Of a stretch of 64,000 nt of DNA, positions 40,274 through 48,695 are shown piece after piece. The stretch's first letter is position 1. The number at the start of each line of letters is the position of its first letter. The DNA is taken from the NCBI GenBank assembly GCA_963839285.1, contig CAWIUN010000024.1:71449-135448 (forward strand), written 5' to 3'. Source of the DNA: DASSSQ01 sp963839285. Lineage in GTDB: Bacteria; Actinomycetota; Thermoleophilia; Gaiellales; Gaiellaceae. The position numbers and the translations under genes were made by a program. The notes under the pieces were generated by a model. That model made no database searches, was not told the origin of the DNA, and worked only from the letters and a program-made list of their open reading frames with translations.

Positions 40274-40894
40274 CTAGCGGTTCTTGACCAGGATCGCCTC
40301 GAGCACGTCCGCAGCGCTCTCGCAGGCGTCGACGGCCTCCTCCAGGCGCTCGTGGATGTCCTTCCAGCGGATGATCGAGAGCGGGTCGGCGCCGGAGCGG
40401 AAGAGGTCGGCGACCGCCTCGCGGGTCAGCCGGTCGCCCTCGTCCTCGAGCGTCCGGAGCGCGACGAGCTGCCGGCGCGAGTCCTTGAAGCCCTCGAGCC
40501 GCTGGACGGCCTCGTCGAGCTTCGTCGCGGCGCGGTGGATCACGCGCGCCTGCTCCTTCGCCCGCTCGGGGATCTGCGTGACCTTGTAGAGGTCGATCTG
40601 GTCGGCGGCCTCGTCGACGTGGTCGACGACGTCGTCCAGCACCGTCGCCAGCCGGTACATGTCGTCGCGGTCGAACGGCGTCACGAAGGTCCGGTTGAGC
40701 AGGTAGATGATGTCGTGCGTGACCCGGTCGCCCTCGTGCTCGAGCTCGCGGACGTCGCGGAGCAGGTCGCCCTTGTCGGGGAAGCGCTCGAGCAGCTCGA
40801 CCAGCTTGGCGGCGATCTCGACCGCGTTCGCCGAGGCGCTGCAGTAGAGGTCGAAGAACTCGCGCCGCTGCGGTGTCAGCTGGAGCCGTGGCAT
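40274..40894 (-). CDS. DUF47 PhoU-like Pit accessory protein (first of two)
   Basis: The 206-residue helical protein reads RREFFDLYCSASANAVEIAAKLVELLERFP, VRELEHEGDRVTHDIIYLLNRTFVTPFDRDDMYRLATVLDDVVDHVDEAADQ, LRTLEDEGDRLTREAVADLF and IIRWKDIHERLEEAVDACESAADVLEAILVKNR. It matches the downstream protein at 38658 block by block. It heads the operon with pit 9 bases downstream. The promoter must lie in the 90-bp gap shared with uppP, where a Pho box is found, although that box points the other way. Confidence 0.9.
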   Translation of the reverse strand: MPRLQLTPQRREFFDLYCSASANAVEIAAKLVELLERFPDKGDLLRDVRELEHEGDRVTHDIIYLLNRTFVTPFDRDDMYRLATVLDDVVDHVDEAADQIDLYKVTQIPERAKEQARVIHRAATKLDEAVQRLEGFKDSRRQLVALRTLEDEGDRLTREAVADLFRSGADPLSIIRWKDIHERLEEAVDACESAADVLEAILVKNR

Positions 40895-40930
40895 GCGCGC
40901 GGAAGCCTACGGGAGACGCCGGACCGCCTG

Positions 40931-40963
40931 CGTCACCAGACGTTCACCGGACCGTCACGCCGA
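40931..40963 (+). promoter_or_regulatory. Pho box in the pit-uppP divergent region, facing uppP
   Basis: GTCACC, GTTCACC and GTCACG repeats have CAC cores at 40934, 40945 and 40956, spaced exactly 11 bases. A TATCCT -10 element at 40971-40976 follows about 12 bases later. The uppP GTG at 40984 would then be at or next to the transcription start, giving a leaderless message. Confidence 0.75.
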
Positions 40964-40983
40964 CCCCGACTATCCTCCCGCCC

Positions 40984-41967
40984 GTGACTGCGGCCGCCCG
41001 CGAGCACGACCCACAGCGGCAGACGCTCGGCGGCCGCCGGGCCGTCTACGCGACCGCCGCGCTGCTGCTCCTCGCTCGCGGTGGCGCTCGCCGCCGTGGG
41101 CGCCGGCGAGGCCGCCGGGCGGCTCTCCGACTGGCAGGCGCTCGACGCTCGGCGTCGTCCAGGGCGCGACCGAGCTCCTGCCGATCTCCTCCTCGGGCCA
41201 CCTGATCCTCGTCCCCTGGCTGGCCGAGTGGCGCTACCTCGAGAACCACCCGGGCTTCAACCAGACCTTCGACGTCGCGCTCCACCTCGGCACGCTCGTC
41301 GCGATCGTCGTCTACTTCTGGCACGACGTCCGTCCGCTACACGGGCGCGTTCCTCGGCTCGCTGCGGACGCGCCGCGCCGAGAGCCACGACGCGCGGCTC
41401 GCCTGGTACATCGCCGCCGCGACCGTGCCGGCCGCGCTCGCGGGCGCACTCGGCGAGGACTTCATCACCGAGCACCTCGGCCAGCCGTGGCAGATCGCGA
41501 TCTCCCTCTCCGCGCTCGGCGTGCTCCTCTTCGTCGCCGACCGCGCGCCGCAGCGGCTCGGCCTCGCCGACCTCCGCTTCGGCACCGCCTTCCTCGTCGG
41601 CGTCTCGCAGGTGCTGGCGCTCTTCCCCGGCGTCTCCCGCTCGGGGATCACGATCACCGCCGGGCGCTTCGCCGGCATCGACCGCGACGCGGCGGCGCGC
41701 TTCTCCTTCCTGCTCGCGATCCCGATCGTCTTCGGCGCCGTCGTCTTCAAGGGCCTGAAGGTCGCGAGGGACGGGCTGCCGCCGGGCTCGGCCGGACCGT
41801 TCGTCGTCGGCACGCTCGCCGCGGCCGCGGTCGGCCTCGTCGCGATCGACCTGCTGCTCGGCTACGTGCGCAGGCGCGACTACTCGCCGTTCGTCGTCTA
41901 CCGGCTGCTCGCCGCGCTCGCGATCGCCGCGATCATCCTCGCCGGCGTCCGCGACGCGACCTTCTAG
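40984..41967 (+). CDS. uppP: Undecaprenyl-diphosphatase UppP (BacA), three frame shifts
   Basis: Read across shifts near 41078, 41145 and 41335, this is an integral membrane protein of about 325 residues. Key motifs: GVVQGATELLPISSSGHLIL (family motif with the catalytic Glu and Ser/His region), and SQVLALFPGVSRSGITITAGR (the PGxSRS motif). Later helices read FLLAIPIVFGAVVFKGLK and LAALAIAAIILAGVRDATF. It removes a phosphate from undecaprenyl pyrophosphate at the outer face of the membrane, recycling the cell-wall lipid carrier and releasing Pi. The N-terminal tail is long and charged. It is convergent with the HD-GYP regulator, overlapping by 4 bases. Confidence 0.88.
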
Positions 41968-43020
41968 ACGGCCGCGAGCCGCCGGACGGCGCGCAGGCCG
42001 GGCTCGCGCCGCTCGAACGCGCGCACGACCCCGGGGTCGAACTGCCGCCCCGACTGCGCCCGGATCTCCTCGACCGCCGTCTCCCAGGGGAGCGCCTGCC
42101 GGTACGGCCGGTCGCTCGTCATCGCGTCGAGCGCGTCCGCGACGGCGAAGATCCGCGCCGGCAGCGGCGTCTCGTCGCCTTCGAGCCCGTCCGGGTAGCC
42201 GGCGCCGTCCCAGCGCTCGTGGTGGTGCCGGACGACCTCGAGCCCGTGCCCGCGCAGGAAGGCGATGCCCTCGAGCATCTGCGCGCCGAGCACGGTGTGC
42301 GTCTCCATCAGCCGCCGCTCGTCGGGCGTCAGCGGGCCCGGCTTCCGGAGGATGCCGTCCGGGATCCCGATCTTGCCGACGTCGTGGAGCAGGAACCCGT
42401 AGGCGAGGCCCGGGTCGTCGGCGAGCGCGGGCTCGACGGCGCGCGCCAGCTCGAGCGCGTAGCGTCTGCACCCGCTGGGAGTGCTCGCGCGTCGTCGTGT
42501 CCTTCGACTCGAGCGCGCTCGCGAGCGCCAGCACCGTCTCGCCGTAGGCGCTCTGGAGCAGCTGCCGCTGCGCGCGCTCGACCTCGAGCAGCCGGCGCAG
42601 GTCGCGGGCGTAGAGGAGCAGCTGCGCGTCGACGGCGTCGGCGTCCGGATCCTCGCCGAGCGGCACGGGCGAGAGGCCGCCCGCCAGCCGCTCGACGACG
42701 GCGAGCAGCTGCAGCGGCGAGAACGGCTTGCTCAGGAAGGCGTCGGCGCCGGAGCCGTCGCCGCTCGCGTTCGTGCCCGAGAGCAGGATCACCGGCAGCC
42801 GCTCGGTGCGCGGGTCGGCCCTGAGCAGGCGGCAGAGCTCGAGCCCGTCCATCCCGGGCATCGCGACGTCGAGCACGACCACGTCCGGCAGCCGCCGCCC
42901 GACGGCCGCGAGGGCGCTCCGCGCGTCCTCGGCCTCCTCGACCTCGACGTCGACGAGCTCGAAGGTCGTCCGGACGAGCGTCCGGATCCCTTCGTCGTCG
43001 TCGACGAGCAGCAACCTCAC
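41964..43020 (-). CDS. Response regulator with HD-GYP c-di-GMP phosphodiesterase domain, one frame shift
   Basis: The N-terminal receiver has LVDDDEG, phospho-Asp in VVVLDVAMPGMDG (about residue 51) and Lys in LSKPFSP. A linker with a helical stretch follows. A shift near 42466 restores SQRVQRYALELARAV, then FLLHDVGKIGIPDGIL (the HD motif) and VVRHHHERWDGAGYPDGLEGDETPLPARIFAVADALDAMTSDRPYR, where HHxxxxDGxGYP is the HD-GYP signature. The protein has about 351 residues and should hydrolyse c-di-GMP in response to phosphorylation. No kinase is adjacent. It pairs logically with the diguanylate cyclase at 62-64 kb, but no direct link is visible. It starts with GTG. Confidence 0.88.
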
Positions 43021-43082
43021 GTCCCAGCGCCTCCCCTGTCGGGCCTACGACCTTTTGTCGTCAACTGGGCCCGAAGCTTTAG

Positions 43083-43919
43083 CTACGACGCGTACTCGTA
43101 GAAGCCTCGTCCCGACTTGCGGCCGAGGCGGCCGGCCTGCACGTACTGCCGCAGCAGCGGGCACGGGGCGAACTTCGGGTCGCCGAAGCCCTCGTGCAGC
43201 ACCTCCATGATCGCGACGCAGGTGTCCAGCCCGATCAGGTCGGCGAGCGCGAGCGGCCCGAGCGGGTGCGCGAAGCCGAGCGTCGCGATCCGGTCGATCG
43301 CCTCCGGCTCGGCGACGCCTTCCATCAGCGCGTAGGCCGCCTCGTTCAGGAACGGCATCAGGATCCGGTTCGAGACGAAGCCGGGGAAGTCGCGCGCCTC
43401 GGCGGGCACCTTGCCGAGCTCCTCGGCGAGCCGGACGATCGCCGCGGCCGTCTCGTCGGAGGTCTCGAGCCCGCGGATCACCTCGACGAGCTTCAGCACC
43501 GGCACCGGGTTGAAGAAGTGCATGCCGACGACCTTGTCCGGCCGGGACGTGGCGGCGGCGAGCGAGGTGATCGGGATCGAGGAGGTGTTCGACGCGAGGA
43601 TCGCAGCCTCGGGCAGGATCTCGTCGGCGCGGCGGAAGAGCTCGGTCTTGACGGCGGCGTCCTCGACCACGGCCTCGACCAGCAGGTCGGCGGCGACGAG
43701 ATCGTCGACCGGCGCGATCCGGGCCAGCACCTCGTCGGGGTCGGCTCCCCCCTTCTCCGCCAGCTTCGTCAGGCTGCGCCCGATCGTCTCGAGCCCGCGC
43801 TCGACCGCGCCGGGCGCGGCGTCGTGCAGCGAGACGCGGCGGCCCGAGGCCGCGACCACCTGCGCGATGCCGCCGCCCATCTGGCCGGCGCCGACGACGA
43901 GGACGTGCTCGAGCTCCAC
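43083..43919 (-). CDS. 3-hydroxybutyryl-CoA dehydrogenase
   Basis: The 278-residue NAD(P)-dependent enzyme converts 3-hydroxybutyryl-CoA to acetoacetyl-CoA or the reverse. The Rossmann loop VVGAGQMGGGIAQVVAASG is at residue 8. LASNTSSIPITSLA is near 113, and VVGMHFFNPVPVLKLVEVIRG near 132 includes the catalytic His. RDFPGFVSNRILMPFLNEAAYAL follows, and the end is GRLGRKSGRGFYEYAS. It is full length and unbroken. It would act two steps after the acyl-CoA dehydrogenase at 27197 in butyryl-CoA breakdown. No enoyl-CoA hydratase gene is seen in the window. Confidence 0.94.
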   Translation of the reverse strand: MELEHVLVVGAGQMGGGIAQVVAASGRRVSLHDAAPGAVERGLETIGRSLTKLAEKGGADPDEVLARIAPVDDLVAADLLVEAVVEDAAVKTELFRRADEILPEAAILASNTSSIPITSLAAATSRPDKVVGMHFFNPVPVLKLVEVIRGLETSDETAAAIVRLAEELGKVPAEARDFPGFVSNRILMPFLNEAAYALMEGVAEPEAIDRIATLGFAHPLGPLALADLIGLDTCVAIMEVLHEGFGDPKFAPCPLLRQYVQAGRLGRKSGRGFYEYAS

Positions 43920-43928
43920 GCGACGACC

Positions 43929-44432
43929 CTACCTGGGGCTCGGCCGCTCCAGGCGGAGGACCGCCCAGGCGACGACGGCCCCGGCGCAGGCGCCGATCGC
44001 GAGCCCGGCCGGCCGCGAGTCCGAGCCGACGCCGGCCGCGCGGAGGCCGCCCCAGGCGACCAGGTAGCCCCAGCCGGCGAACGCGGCGCCGTAGACGAGC
44101 GCGACCCCGAGCGCATGGTCGAGCCGCCCGGGCTCGGGCACGAGCGGCCCCCGGGCGAAGAGCTCCCGCTCGAGCGCGCGCACCCGGGTCGCGAGCCCGC
44201 GCGCGACCTCGCCGTTCCGCAGCTCGTAGACGAGCACGCCGACCGTCGCCGTCAGCCCGAGCAGCCCGAGCGCGAGCAGCTCCACCGCCGGCGCGCCCGC
44301 GGAGGTGAGCCCGACCACGGTGCCGGCGAGCGTCGGCACGAGCGCGAGCAGCCGGAAGCGCGTCTCGACGAGGCCGCGCAGGACCTGGGTCGCCTCGTCG
44401 TGCTCGAGCCGCAGCGCGTCCGTGTCGCTCAT
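43929..44432 (-). CDS. Small multi-pass membrane protein
   Basis: The 167-residue product has a soluble N-terminus (DALRLEHDEATQVLRGLVETRFRLL) and then four hydrophobic helices in two pairs: LVPTLAGTVVGLTS with LLALGLLGLTATVGVLVYEL, and LGVALVYGAAFAGWGYLVAWG with LAIGACAGAVVAWAVLRL. A charged cytoplasmic-looking loop with Arg/Glu pairs separates the pairs. I do not recognise the family. It lies 9 bases upstream of the 3-hydroxybutyryl-CoA dehydrogenase start, so the two probably share a transcript. Confidence 0.75.
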   Translation of the reverse strand: MSDTDALRLEHDEATQVLRGLVETRFRLLALVPTLAGTVVGLTSAGAPAVELLALGLLGLTATVGVLVYELRNGEVARGLATRVRALERELFARGPLVPEPGRLDHALGVALVYGAAFAGWGYLVAWGGLRAAGVGSDSRPAGLAIGACAGAVVAWAVLRLERPSPR

Positions 44433-44594
44433 CCGCGCCTCCTCGCAGCGATCTTCCGTGGCCCGCCGCCGCGCGTCAACCGCCGGACGCGGTCGATCCC
44501 GGGCCGTGTCCGGTGCGCCGGTCGCCGCGGCGCCGAGGCTGGAGCCGATCGTCTAGGCTCGACGGCGACGGCGAAACCGGACGAAGGAGGGCCG

Positions 44595-45659
44595 ATGGAG
44601 GCCACCGACGCGATCACCTTCGAGGAGCTCGGGCTCGCCGCGCGCAACCACGGCCTGCCGCTGGAGGCGCTGCGCCATCCGCTCACCCCGCTCGGGCTCC
44701 ACTACCTGCTGATCCACTTCGACATCCCCGCCGTCGACGCGGCCGCCTGGCGGCTCGAGCTCGGCGGCCTCGTCGAGCGGCCGCTGACGCTGTCGCTCGA
44801 GGAGCTGCGCCGACGGCCCGAGCGGACGCTCGCGGTGACGCTCGAGTGCGCCGGCAACGGGCGGGCGCTGCTCTCGCCGCGCGCGCCGAGCCAGCCGTGG
44901 CTGACCGAGGCGGTCGGCACCGCGGAGTGGACGGGCACGCCGCTCGCGCCGCTGCTCGAGGAGGCCGGCCTCGACGCGGGCGCCGCCGAGGTCGTCTTCA
45001 CCGGCCTCGACCGCGGCGCCCAGGGCGGCGTCGTCCACGACTACGCGCGCAGCCTGCCGCTCGCCGAGGCGCTCCGCGAGGAGGTGCTGCTCGCCTGGGC
45101 GGTCGACGGCCGGCCGCTGCCGCCCCAGCACGGCTTCCCGCTCCGCGTCGTCGTCCCGGGCTGGTACGGGATGACGCACGTCAAGTGGCTGCGCTCGATC
45201 GAGGTGGTCGCGGAGCCGTTCCGCGGCTGGCAGCAGGACGTCGCCTACCGGCTGCGCCGCAGCGAGGACGAGCAGGGCGAGCCGGTGACGCGGATCCTGC
45301 CGCGGGCGCTCGTGATCCCGCCCGGGATCCCGGACTTCTTCACGCGCACGCGGCTGCTCGAGCCCGGGCCCTGCCTGCTCGAGGGGCGCGCCTGGTCCGG
45401 CCACGCGCCGGTCGAGCGGGTCGAGGTCAGCGTCGACGACGGCCCCTGGCGGGAGGCGACGCTCGGCGAGCCGGTCTCCGACTGGGCCTGGCGCGGCTGG
45501 AGCCTCGTCTGGGAGGCGGAGCCGGGCGAGCACGAGCTCCGCTGCCGCGCGGCCGACGCCGCCGGGAACACCCAGCCGGACGAGCCGCCCTGGAACCTCG
45601 ACGGCTTCTGCAACAACGCGCCGCAGCGCGTCGCGGTGGTGGTCGGGCAGCTCGACTGA
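44595..45659 (+). CDS. Sulfite-oxidase-family molybdopterin enzyme
   Basis: The 354-residue protein has the oxidoreductase molybdopterin domain followed by the Mo-co dimerisation domain. The ligand cysteine is in VTLECAGNGR near residue 85. GTAEWTGTPLAPLLEEAG and GWYGMTHVKWLRSIEV are family blocks, and the C-terminal Ig-like half has VEVSVDDGPWREATL and WRGWSLVWEAEPGEHELRCRAADAAG. No signal peptide is visible, unlike SorA/SoxC types, so it may be cytoplasmic. AAGGAGG sits 8 bases before the ATG and fixes the start. It probably oxidises sulfite or a related substrate, and its electron acceptor is not obvious here. Confidence 0.9.
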   Translation: MEATDAITFEELGLAARNHGLPLEALRHPLTPLGLHYLLIHFDIPAVDAAAWRLELGGLVERPLTLSLEELRRRPERTLAVTLECAGNGRALLSPRAPSQPWLTEAVGTAEWTGTPLAPLLEEAGLDAGAAEVVFTGLDRGAQGGVVHDYARSLPLAEALREEVLLAWAVDGRPLPPQHGFPLRVVVPGWYGMTHVKWLRSIEVVAEPFRGWQQDVAYRLRRSEDEQGEPVTRILPRALVIPPGIPDFFTRTRLLEPGPCLLEGRAWSGHAPVERVEVSVDDGPWREATLGEPVSDWAWRGWSLVWEAEPGEHELRCRAADAAGNTQPDEPPWNLDGFCNNAPQRVAVVVGQLD

Positions 45660-45666
45660 GCCGCGG

Positions 45667-45683
45667 CGCTCGGTCGCCGAGCG
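45667..45683. terminator. Short hairpin between convergent genes
   Basis: A perfect 7-bp stem (CGCTCGG / CCGAGCG) with a TCG loop lies 8 bases after the sulfite-oxidase-family stop codon. There is no T-run, but such hairpins are common terminators in GC-rich actinobacteria. Confidence 0.5.
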
Positions 45684-45688
45684 GGCCC

Positions 45689-45856
45689 TCAGGCGAGCAG
45701 CTCGCCGTCGAGCAGCCGCCGCAGCGGCGGGAAGAGCGGCTCCGGGAGCGCGTCGGCCGGGAACCAGCGACGGCTCTCGCTCGCCGACGTCGGCCCGCGC
45801 GGCGGCGCGCGCCTCGCCAGGCGCGCGTAGCGCGGCCTCGCACGCAGACGCCGTCA
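45689..45856 (-). pseudogene. C-terminal tail of a NUDIX-like hydrolase (fragment)
   Basis: One minus-strand frame reads SESRRWFPADALPEPLFPPLRRLLDGELLA and then stops. RWFP.D.LPEPLFPPxRRLL is the usual last helix region of NUDIX hydrolases. The NUDIX box itself and the rest of the fold are missing, because a TGA lies about 54 codons upstream and the cupin remnant begins there. It is either a remnant of a deleted gene or a chance likeness in a short stretch. Confidence 0.35.
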
Positions 45857-46177
45857 CGCGAGTGCCGGCTCTCGGCGCGCAGGCGTCGTTCGGACGCTCG
45901 ACGAAGACCGGGCGTGGGCGTCTCGCCCGATTTCTGCCGCTGTGGGTCTGCGCAGTCGAGCCAGCGCACCTCGCCCGGGCGAGCTCGACGCCCGGCTCTC
46001 GCCCAGGCGCCGACGAGGCCGGCGCCCGAGCGCAGAGAGCGTGACCATGACGCTGTCGGGATGCTCGTGCGGGCTCGTGCGCTGCCCCGGCCCGTCCCGG
46101 TACTCGAGCACGCGGACGCGCTCGTTCTCGAAAGACGACCGAGTACTTGTCCGCGTCGTCACCGTGGGCTCGGGCAT
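45856..46177 (-). pseudogene. Broken small cupin protein
   Basis: ATG 46177 opens MPEPTVTTRTSTRSSFENERVRVLEYRDGPGQRTSPHEHPDSVMVTLSALGRR. The pattern ENERVRVLEYRDGPGxxTSPHEHPDSV is that of a known family of small single-domain cupins. After it the frame is lost. A second frame gives GEVRWLDCADPQRQKSGETPTP and a third gives VFVERPNDACAPRAG. At least two or three base shifts in about 300 bp are needed, more than the window average. This may be true decay. The metal-binding His pair (HEHPDSV) is intact. Confidence 0.55.
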
Positions 46178-46214
46178 GGCTTGCCTCCTCGTGTCGTAGG
46201 GTCGGCCGCGGATC

Positions 46215-46754
46215 CTAGATCGCCTTCCAGAAGACGGTCGTGTCGCAGAAGCGGCCGTCCGGGTAGAGCGCGTAGTTCGGGATCACGCCGACCCGCGTCC
46301 AGCCGAGCCGCGCGTAGAGCCGTTCCGCGGGGTCGCCCGTGACCGTGTCGAGCACGAGCAGGCTCTTGCCCTCCGCGCGGGCCTCCGCCTCCGCGTGCTC
46401 CATCAGGAGCGCGGCGAGCCCGCGCCGGCGGGCCCGGCGGTGGACGAGCAGCTTCGCGATCTCGCCGCGGTGGGGCTGGTTCGGCGGCGAGGCGAGGATC
46501 ACCTGGACGGTGCCGACGACCTCGCCGTCGTCGAGCGCCGCGAGCAGCAGCCGGCGGCCCTGCTCGACCTCGGCGGCCATGCCCTCGAAGGCCTCCCGCG
46601 CCTGCGCGTGCGAGAACGGCGCCATGTAGCTGACCGAGGCGCCGCCCGAGACGCAGTCCTCGAGCACGGCGGCGAGCCCGTCGAGCCGCGCGTTCAGGGC
46701 GGCGCCGGCGAGACGGCGGACCTCGATGCCGGCGCTGTCGGGCACGGCCGACAT
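46215..46754 (-). CDS. GNAT-family N-acetyltransferase
   Basis: The 179-residue single GNAT domain reads GIEVRRLAGAALNARLDGLAAVLEDCV at the front, GEVVGTVQVILASPPNQPHRGEIAKLLVHRRARRRGLAALLMEHAEAEARAEGKSLLVLDTVTG in the middle with the acetyl-CoA loop RRARRRGLA (Q/RxxGxG/A type), and AERLYARLGWTRVGVIPNYALYPDGRFCDTTVFWK at the end. The C-terminal Y.L.PDG..C.T.. block is common in GNATs close to tabtoxin- or phosphinothricin-resistance-type proteins. The substrate is not determined. It is 7 bases downstream of the DHFR-like gene on the same strand. Confidence 0.85.
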   Translation of the reverse strand: MSAVPDSAGIEVRRLAGAALNARLDGLAAVLEDCVSGGASVSYMAPFSHAQAREAFEGMAAEVEQGRRLLLAALDDGEVVGTVQVILASPPNQPHRGEIAKLLVHRRARRRGLAALLMEHAEAEARAEGKSLLVLDTVTGDPAERLYARLGWTRVGVIPNYALYPDGRFCDTTVFWKAI

Positions 46755-46761
46755 TCTCGCC

Positions 46762-47400
46762 TTAGCGCACGACGCGGTAGCGAAGGTGCGTGGCCTCGGG
46801 GGCCGCGACGGTCTCGAGCAGCTCGAGCCGCCCCGGCTCGACGCCCGCGAAGAGCGGCGTCCCGGCGCCGAGCAGCACCGGCGCGACGTGCACCTGCAGC
46901 TCGTCGAGCAGCCCGAGGCCGAGGCAGCCGCGGACGACGCTCGCCCCGCCCGCGACCGACACGTCCCGCCCGCCGGCCGCCGCACGGGCGCGCTCGACGG
47001 CCGCCTCGACGCCCTCCGTCACGAACGTGAAGGTCGTGCCCTGCAGCTCGAGCGGCTCGCGCGCGTGGTGGGTGACGACGAAGACCGGCGCGTGGAAGGG
47101 CGGCTCGTCGCCCCACCAGCCGTTCGCGTTCGGGTCGTCGTCCCAGCCGCCGCTGCCGCCGCTGAACATGCGCCTGCCCATCACGACCGCGCCGGTCGCG
47201 GCGAGCGTCCGCTCGACGAGCTCCGACTCCGGGCCGGTCTCGCCGCCCTCGAGCCCGTGCGGCCGCCGCCAGGCCTCGAGCCGGAACGCCCACTCGTGCA
47301 GCTGCATCCCTCCCACCCCGAGCGGATCCTCGAGCGAGGGGTCCGGCCCGGCGACGAAGCCGTCGAGGGAGATGGAGATATCGGCGAACACGCGCGTCAT
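46762..47400 (-). CDS. Dihydrofolate-reductase-like (RibD C-terminal) protein
   Basis: The 212-residue product reads VFADISISLDGFVAGPD at the start, then GAVVMGRRMFSGG, VFVVTHHARE, TFTFVTEGVEAAVERARAAAGG, DVSVAGGASVVRGCLGLGLLDELQVHVAPVLLGAGTPLFAG. This is the RibD_C/DHFR-like fold that binds NADPH, common in actinobacteria as YyaP/YwjB-type proteins. Its true substrate is generally unknown. The start codon overlaps the MFS transporter stop by 4 bases and the GNAT gene follows, forming an MFS-DHFR-GNAT operon with a resistance-like flavour. Confidence 0.88.
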   Translation of the reverse strand: MTRVFADISISLDGFVAGPDPSLEDPLGVGGMQLHEWAFRLEAWRRPHGLEGGETGPESELVERTLAATGAVVMGRRMFSGGSGGWDDDPNANGWWGDEPPFHAPVFVVTHHAREPLELQGTTFTFVTEGVEAAVERARAAAGGRDVSVAGGASVVRGCLGLGLLDELQVHVAPVLLGAGTPLFAGVEPGRLELLETVAAPEATHLRYRVVR

Positions 47401-48632
47401 CGCGCCTCCTTTCCGTGTCGACGGAGCTGGAGACGCCCGCGGCCGCCGCAACTCATCGGCCGGCGGCTCCGGCCGCGGCCCGGACGGGCGTCGCGGCCCG
47501 CACGCCGTGCGGCGAGCAGCGCCGCGCAGGCGGCGAACGCGGCAGCCGTCGCGAAGGCGCCGCGCGCGCCCGCGAGCTCGACGAGCAGCCCGCCCGCGAA
47601 GACCGCGACCGAGAAGGCGAGGTGCGCGGCGCCGTCCCAGGCCGCGAAGACGCGGCTGCGGACGCCGTCGGCCGCGCGCGCCTGGATCAGCGTCACCGCC
47701 GCCACGTCGCCGAGGCCCCGCCCCGCGCCGGCGAGCGCCATGCCGGCGAGCGCGACCGCGAGCAGCGGCGCGGCGCCGGCCAGCGCGAGGCCGACGGCGC
47801 CCGCGACGAAGGAGCCGGCGAGCACCCTGGCGGGCCCCGCCCGGAGCACCCGGCCGGCGAGCGCGGCGCCGAGCAGGCCGCCGCCGCCGAGGAGCGCGGT
47901 CATCGCCCCGTAGCCGGTCGTGCCCCCGTCCAGGTCGAGCGAGAGCGGGTACGAGGCGACGTCGACGATCCCGATCCCGACGAGCGAGACGACGCCGGCG
48001 AGCACGACGAGGCGGAGCGCCCGCTCGCGGCCGATCACGTGGAAGCCCGCGAGCAGGCCGGGGTGCTCCTCGGTCGAGCCGCGGCCGAACGGGCGCCTGA
48101 TCGACGCGACCACGAGCGCGGAGACGAGAAACGTGGCCGCGTCGACGGCGAAGACGGTCGCGGCCGTGGCGCCGAGCGCGAGCACGGCGCCGCCGAGCAG
48201 CGGCCCGAGCAGGTAGCCGGCCGAGCTCGTCGCGGCGACGAGCGCGTTCGCGCGCGGCACGTCCCGCTCCGGCACCAGGTTCGGCAGCGCCGAGGCGGAG
48301 GCGGGCTCGAACGGCGCCTGGGCGAGCGACGAGGCGCCGAGCAGGACGACGAGCGCGACCGCGTGGCGTGCCGTCGCGGCCATCGCGAGCGAGACGGCCG
48401 CGGCGGCGAGGTCGGCGGCGACCAGGACCGTGCGGCGGTCGAAGCGGTCGCCGACCCAGCCGGCGAGCGGCGCCGCCGCGACCGACGAGGCGACGCTCGC
48501 GAAGATCGCGGCGGAGACCCAGAGGGCCGACCCGGTCTCGCCGTAGACCGCCGCCACGAGCGCGATGTAGGCGGCCGACCCGCCGCTCAGCGAGACGAGC
48601 CGGCCGAAGGCGAGGCGGCGGGCGATCTGCAC
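47397..48632 (-). CDS. MFS transporter, enterobactin-exporter-like type
   Basis: The 411-residue protein has about 12 hydrophobic helices. It opens RLAFGRLVSLSGGSAAYIALVAAVYGETGSALWVSAA and has the MFS loop motif GWVGDRFDRRTVLVAADLAAAAVS between helices 2 and 3. The later part includes LAGMALAGAGRGLGDVAAVTLIQ and VFAAWDGAAHLAFSVAVFAGG. The pattern is that of the EntS/MFS_3 drug-export branch. It is intact over 1.2 kb with no base shifts, in contrast to many neighbours. The start is a GTG. The tail after the last helix is Arg/Gly-rich. The co-transcribed genes encode a DHFR-like protein and a GNAT. Confidence 0.87.
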   Translation of the reverse strand: MQIARRLAFGRLVSLSGGSAAYIALVAAVYGETGSALWVSAAIFASVASSVAAAPLAGWVGDRFDRRTVLVAADLAAAAVSLAMAATARHAVALVVLLGASSLAQAPFEPASASALPNLVPERDVPRANALVAATSSAGYLLGPLLGGAVLALGATAATVFAVDAATFLVSALVVASIRRPFGRGSTEEHPGLLAGFHVIGRERALRLVVLAGVVSLVGIGIVDVASYPLSLDLDGGTTGYGAMTALLGGGGLLGAALAGRVLRAGPARVLAGSFVAGAVGLALAGAAPLLAVALAGMALAGAGRGLGDVAAVTLIQARAADGVRSRVFAAWDGAAHLAFSVAVFAGGLLVELAGARGAFATAAAFAACAALLAARRAGRDARPGRGRSRRPMSCGGRGRLQLRRHGKEAR

Positions 48633-48695
48633 GGCTCATGCTCGCAGGTCGCGGGCGCGTTGTCCCGGATGCGGGGCCTGCCGTAGATTGGCGCG

